A stretch of DNA of 6,979 nucleotides from Clostridiales bacterium (GTDB taxonomy: Bacteria; Bacillota; Clostridia; Lachnospirales; Lachnospiraceae), in NCBI GenBank assembly GCA_015655565.1, contig JAATEU010000082.1, positions 1 through 6,979 on the forward strand, read 5' to 3'. Position numbers and translations under genes: made by a program. Of this stretch, positions 6,388-6,979 are shown piece after piece. The notes below the pieces were generated by a model. That model ran no database searches and had not been told where the DNA came from. It saw only the letters and a list, made by a program, of their open reading frames with translations. The first letter of the stretch is position 1; the number at the start of each line of letters is the position of its first letter.

Positions 6388-6455
6388 AGGTCCTGCCTCC
6401 AGGACAAATGCAGGAAGGATTGTCACCCAGAAAGTCCGGTTTATACGAAGATAAA

Positions 6456-6500
6456 GCTGCCGGCAAAACTCAGTTTAAGATAAAATGTTTTGCTGGCAGC
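6456..6500 (-). terminator. Intrinsic terminator after lysA
   Basis: GCTGCCAGCAAAAC (6500-6487 on the minus strand) pairs with GTTTTGCCGGCAGC (6469-6456) over 14 positions with one mismatch, around a 17-nt loop. A short U-rich tail (TTTAT) follows. It begins 38 nt past the lysA stop and separates lysA from the flagellar operon. The tail is short, so termination may be partial. Confidence 0.75.
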
Positions 6501-6538
6501 CACTTTTATGAATTGCACTTTTTATTAAATTTTCATAT

Positions 6539-6979
6539 TCAATCTTTTTCGTACTTCAGGTTTTTCAAAACATCACAAAAATCAAAGGTTGCAAAATAAT
6601 CTTTTGGTGTTTCTTTTCTTCTGATCAGCATTGTACTGCCATCTTCTTTTAATAATATTTCTGCCGACCGCAGCTTGCCGTTATAATTGTATCCCATGGA
6701 ATATCCATGAGCGCCTGTGTCGTGAATCACAATGTAATCTCCAATTTCAATTTCAGGAAGCATTCTGTCAACGGCAAATTTATCATTATTTTCACATAAA
6801 GAACCCGTTATATCATATTTGTGGTTGTTTGGTTTATCTTCTTTGCCCATCACTGTAACATGATGGTAAGAACCATACATGGCCGGTCTCATCAAATCAG
6901 CCGCGCATGCATCCAGTCCGATATATTCTTTGTATATATGTTTCTCATGAACCGCAGTTGCAACCAGATGCCCATAGGG
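6539..6979 (-). CDS. lysA: Diaminopimelate decarboxylase, C-terminal part (start outside window)
   Basis: This is the last step of lysine synthesis: PLP-dependent decarboxylation of meso-2,6-diaminopimelate to L-lysine in the cytoplasm. The 146 visible residues form the C-terminal beta-barrel of the group IV (alanine-racemase-fold) decarboxylases. LDACAADLMRPAMYGSYH (about 22-39 of the fragment) is the conserved RP-x-(L/M)Y region that contacts substrate. GSLCENNDKFAVDR (59-72) holds the active-site Cys62 in the C-E-x-x-D motif. IHDTGAHGYSMGYNYNG (85-101) is the conserved GAY-x-x-(S/T)M-x-x-x-YN segment that binds cofactor and substrate, with His in place of the more usual Tyr after GA. The frame is open to the right edge, so the upstream ATG/TTG codons within it are internal. 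Its terminator and lack of a functional link suggest that it is only a neighbour of the flagellar operon. Carboxynorspermidine decarboxylase is a related but less fitting alternative. Confidence 0.93.
   Translation of the reverse strand, partial: PYGHLVATAVHEKHIYKEYIGLDACAADLMRPAMYGSYHHVTVMGKEDKPNNHKYDITGSLCENNDKFAVDRMLPEIEIGDYIVIHDTGAHGYSMGYNYNGKLRSAEILLKEDGSTMLIRRKETPKDYFATFDFCDVLKNLKYEKD

Noticed and set aside
6390..6415. GTCCTG-CCTC-CAGGAC hairpin (6390-6405) with an overlapping alternative stem (6391-6396 with 6410-6415)
   Set aside because: Stems of 6 bp arise easily by chance. It lies upstream of both candidate promoters and is not followed by a T-run, so no role can be supported.
6408..6599. 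Plus-strand ORF of 63 codons spanning the lysA-flgM spacer
   Set aside because: It runs through the lysA terminator hairpin and into lysA antisense, with no convincing motif.
1..6979. CRISPR arrays, tRNA or rRNA genes, insertion sequences, defence genes
   Set aside because: I saw no spaced direct repeats, RNA gene signatures, transposase motifs or atypical gene content; the region looks like core motility plus lysA.

Overview
The window is one late-flagellar gene cluster, all on the minus strand, from a low-to-moderate GC Gram-positive anaerobe. The likely group is Clostridia, most probably a motile Lachnospiraceae (Roseburia, Eubacterium or Butyrivibrio type). This rests on the gene order flgM-flgN-flgK-flgK-flgL followed by fliW, on FliW and a SigD-style promoter (Firmicutes traits), on strong Shine-Dalgarno sequences, and on an enlarged FlgL. 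The genus is an inference from remembered family features, not a search.

Layout in transcription order (right to left). (1) 6979-6539: the C-terminal 146 residues of diaminopimelate decarboxylase (lysA), whose start lies outside the window, followed by an intrinsic terminator at 6500-6456. (2) 6455-6262: a short regulatory region holding a possible SigA promoter (6387-6358) and a good sigma-28/SigD promoter (6339-6313). (3) 6261-342: a tight operon of flgM (anti-sigma-28), flgN (export chaperone), two non-identical flgK paralogues and flgL, with gaps of 13-29 bp. The flgL ribosome-binding site overlaps the stop codon of the preceding flgK. (4) 341-55: a 287-bp spacer with no convincing promoter or terminator. 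It holds an inverted repeat with arms of about 17 bp, which overlaps a second, mutually exclusive hairpin. (5) 54-1: the first 18 codons of fliW, cut by the window edge.

How the genes work together: FlgM holds sigma-28 inactive until the hook is complete and FlgM is exported. The sigma-28-type promoter in front of flgM would place the inhibitor, the FlgN chaperone and the hook-filament junction proteins FlgK and FlgL under the sigma factor that FlgM restrains, which forms a feedback loop. FlgN would escort the FlgK proteins and FlgL to the export gate. FliW, and probably csrA beyond the edge, would then tune flagellin translation.

Nothing here is a wholly new system. The points most worth a second look are the two diverged FlgK proteins in tandem, the roughly 200-residue central insertion in FlgL, the competing RNA structures ahead of fliW, and the use of TTG and GTG starts for flgN and the first flgK.
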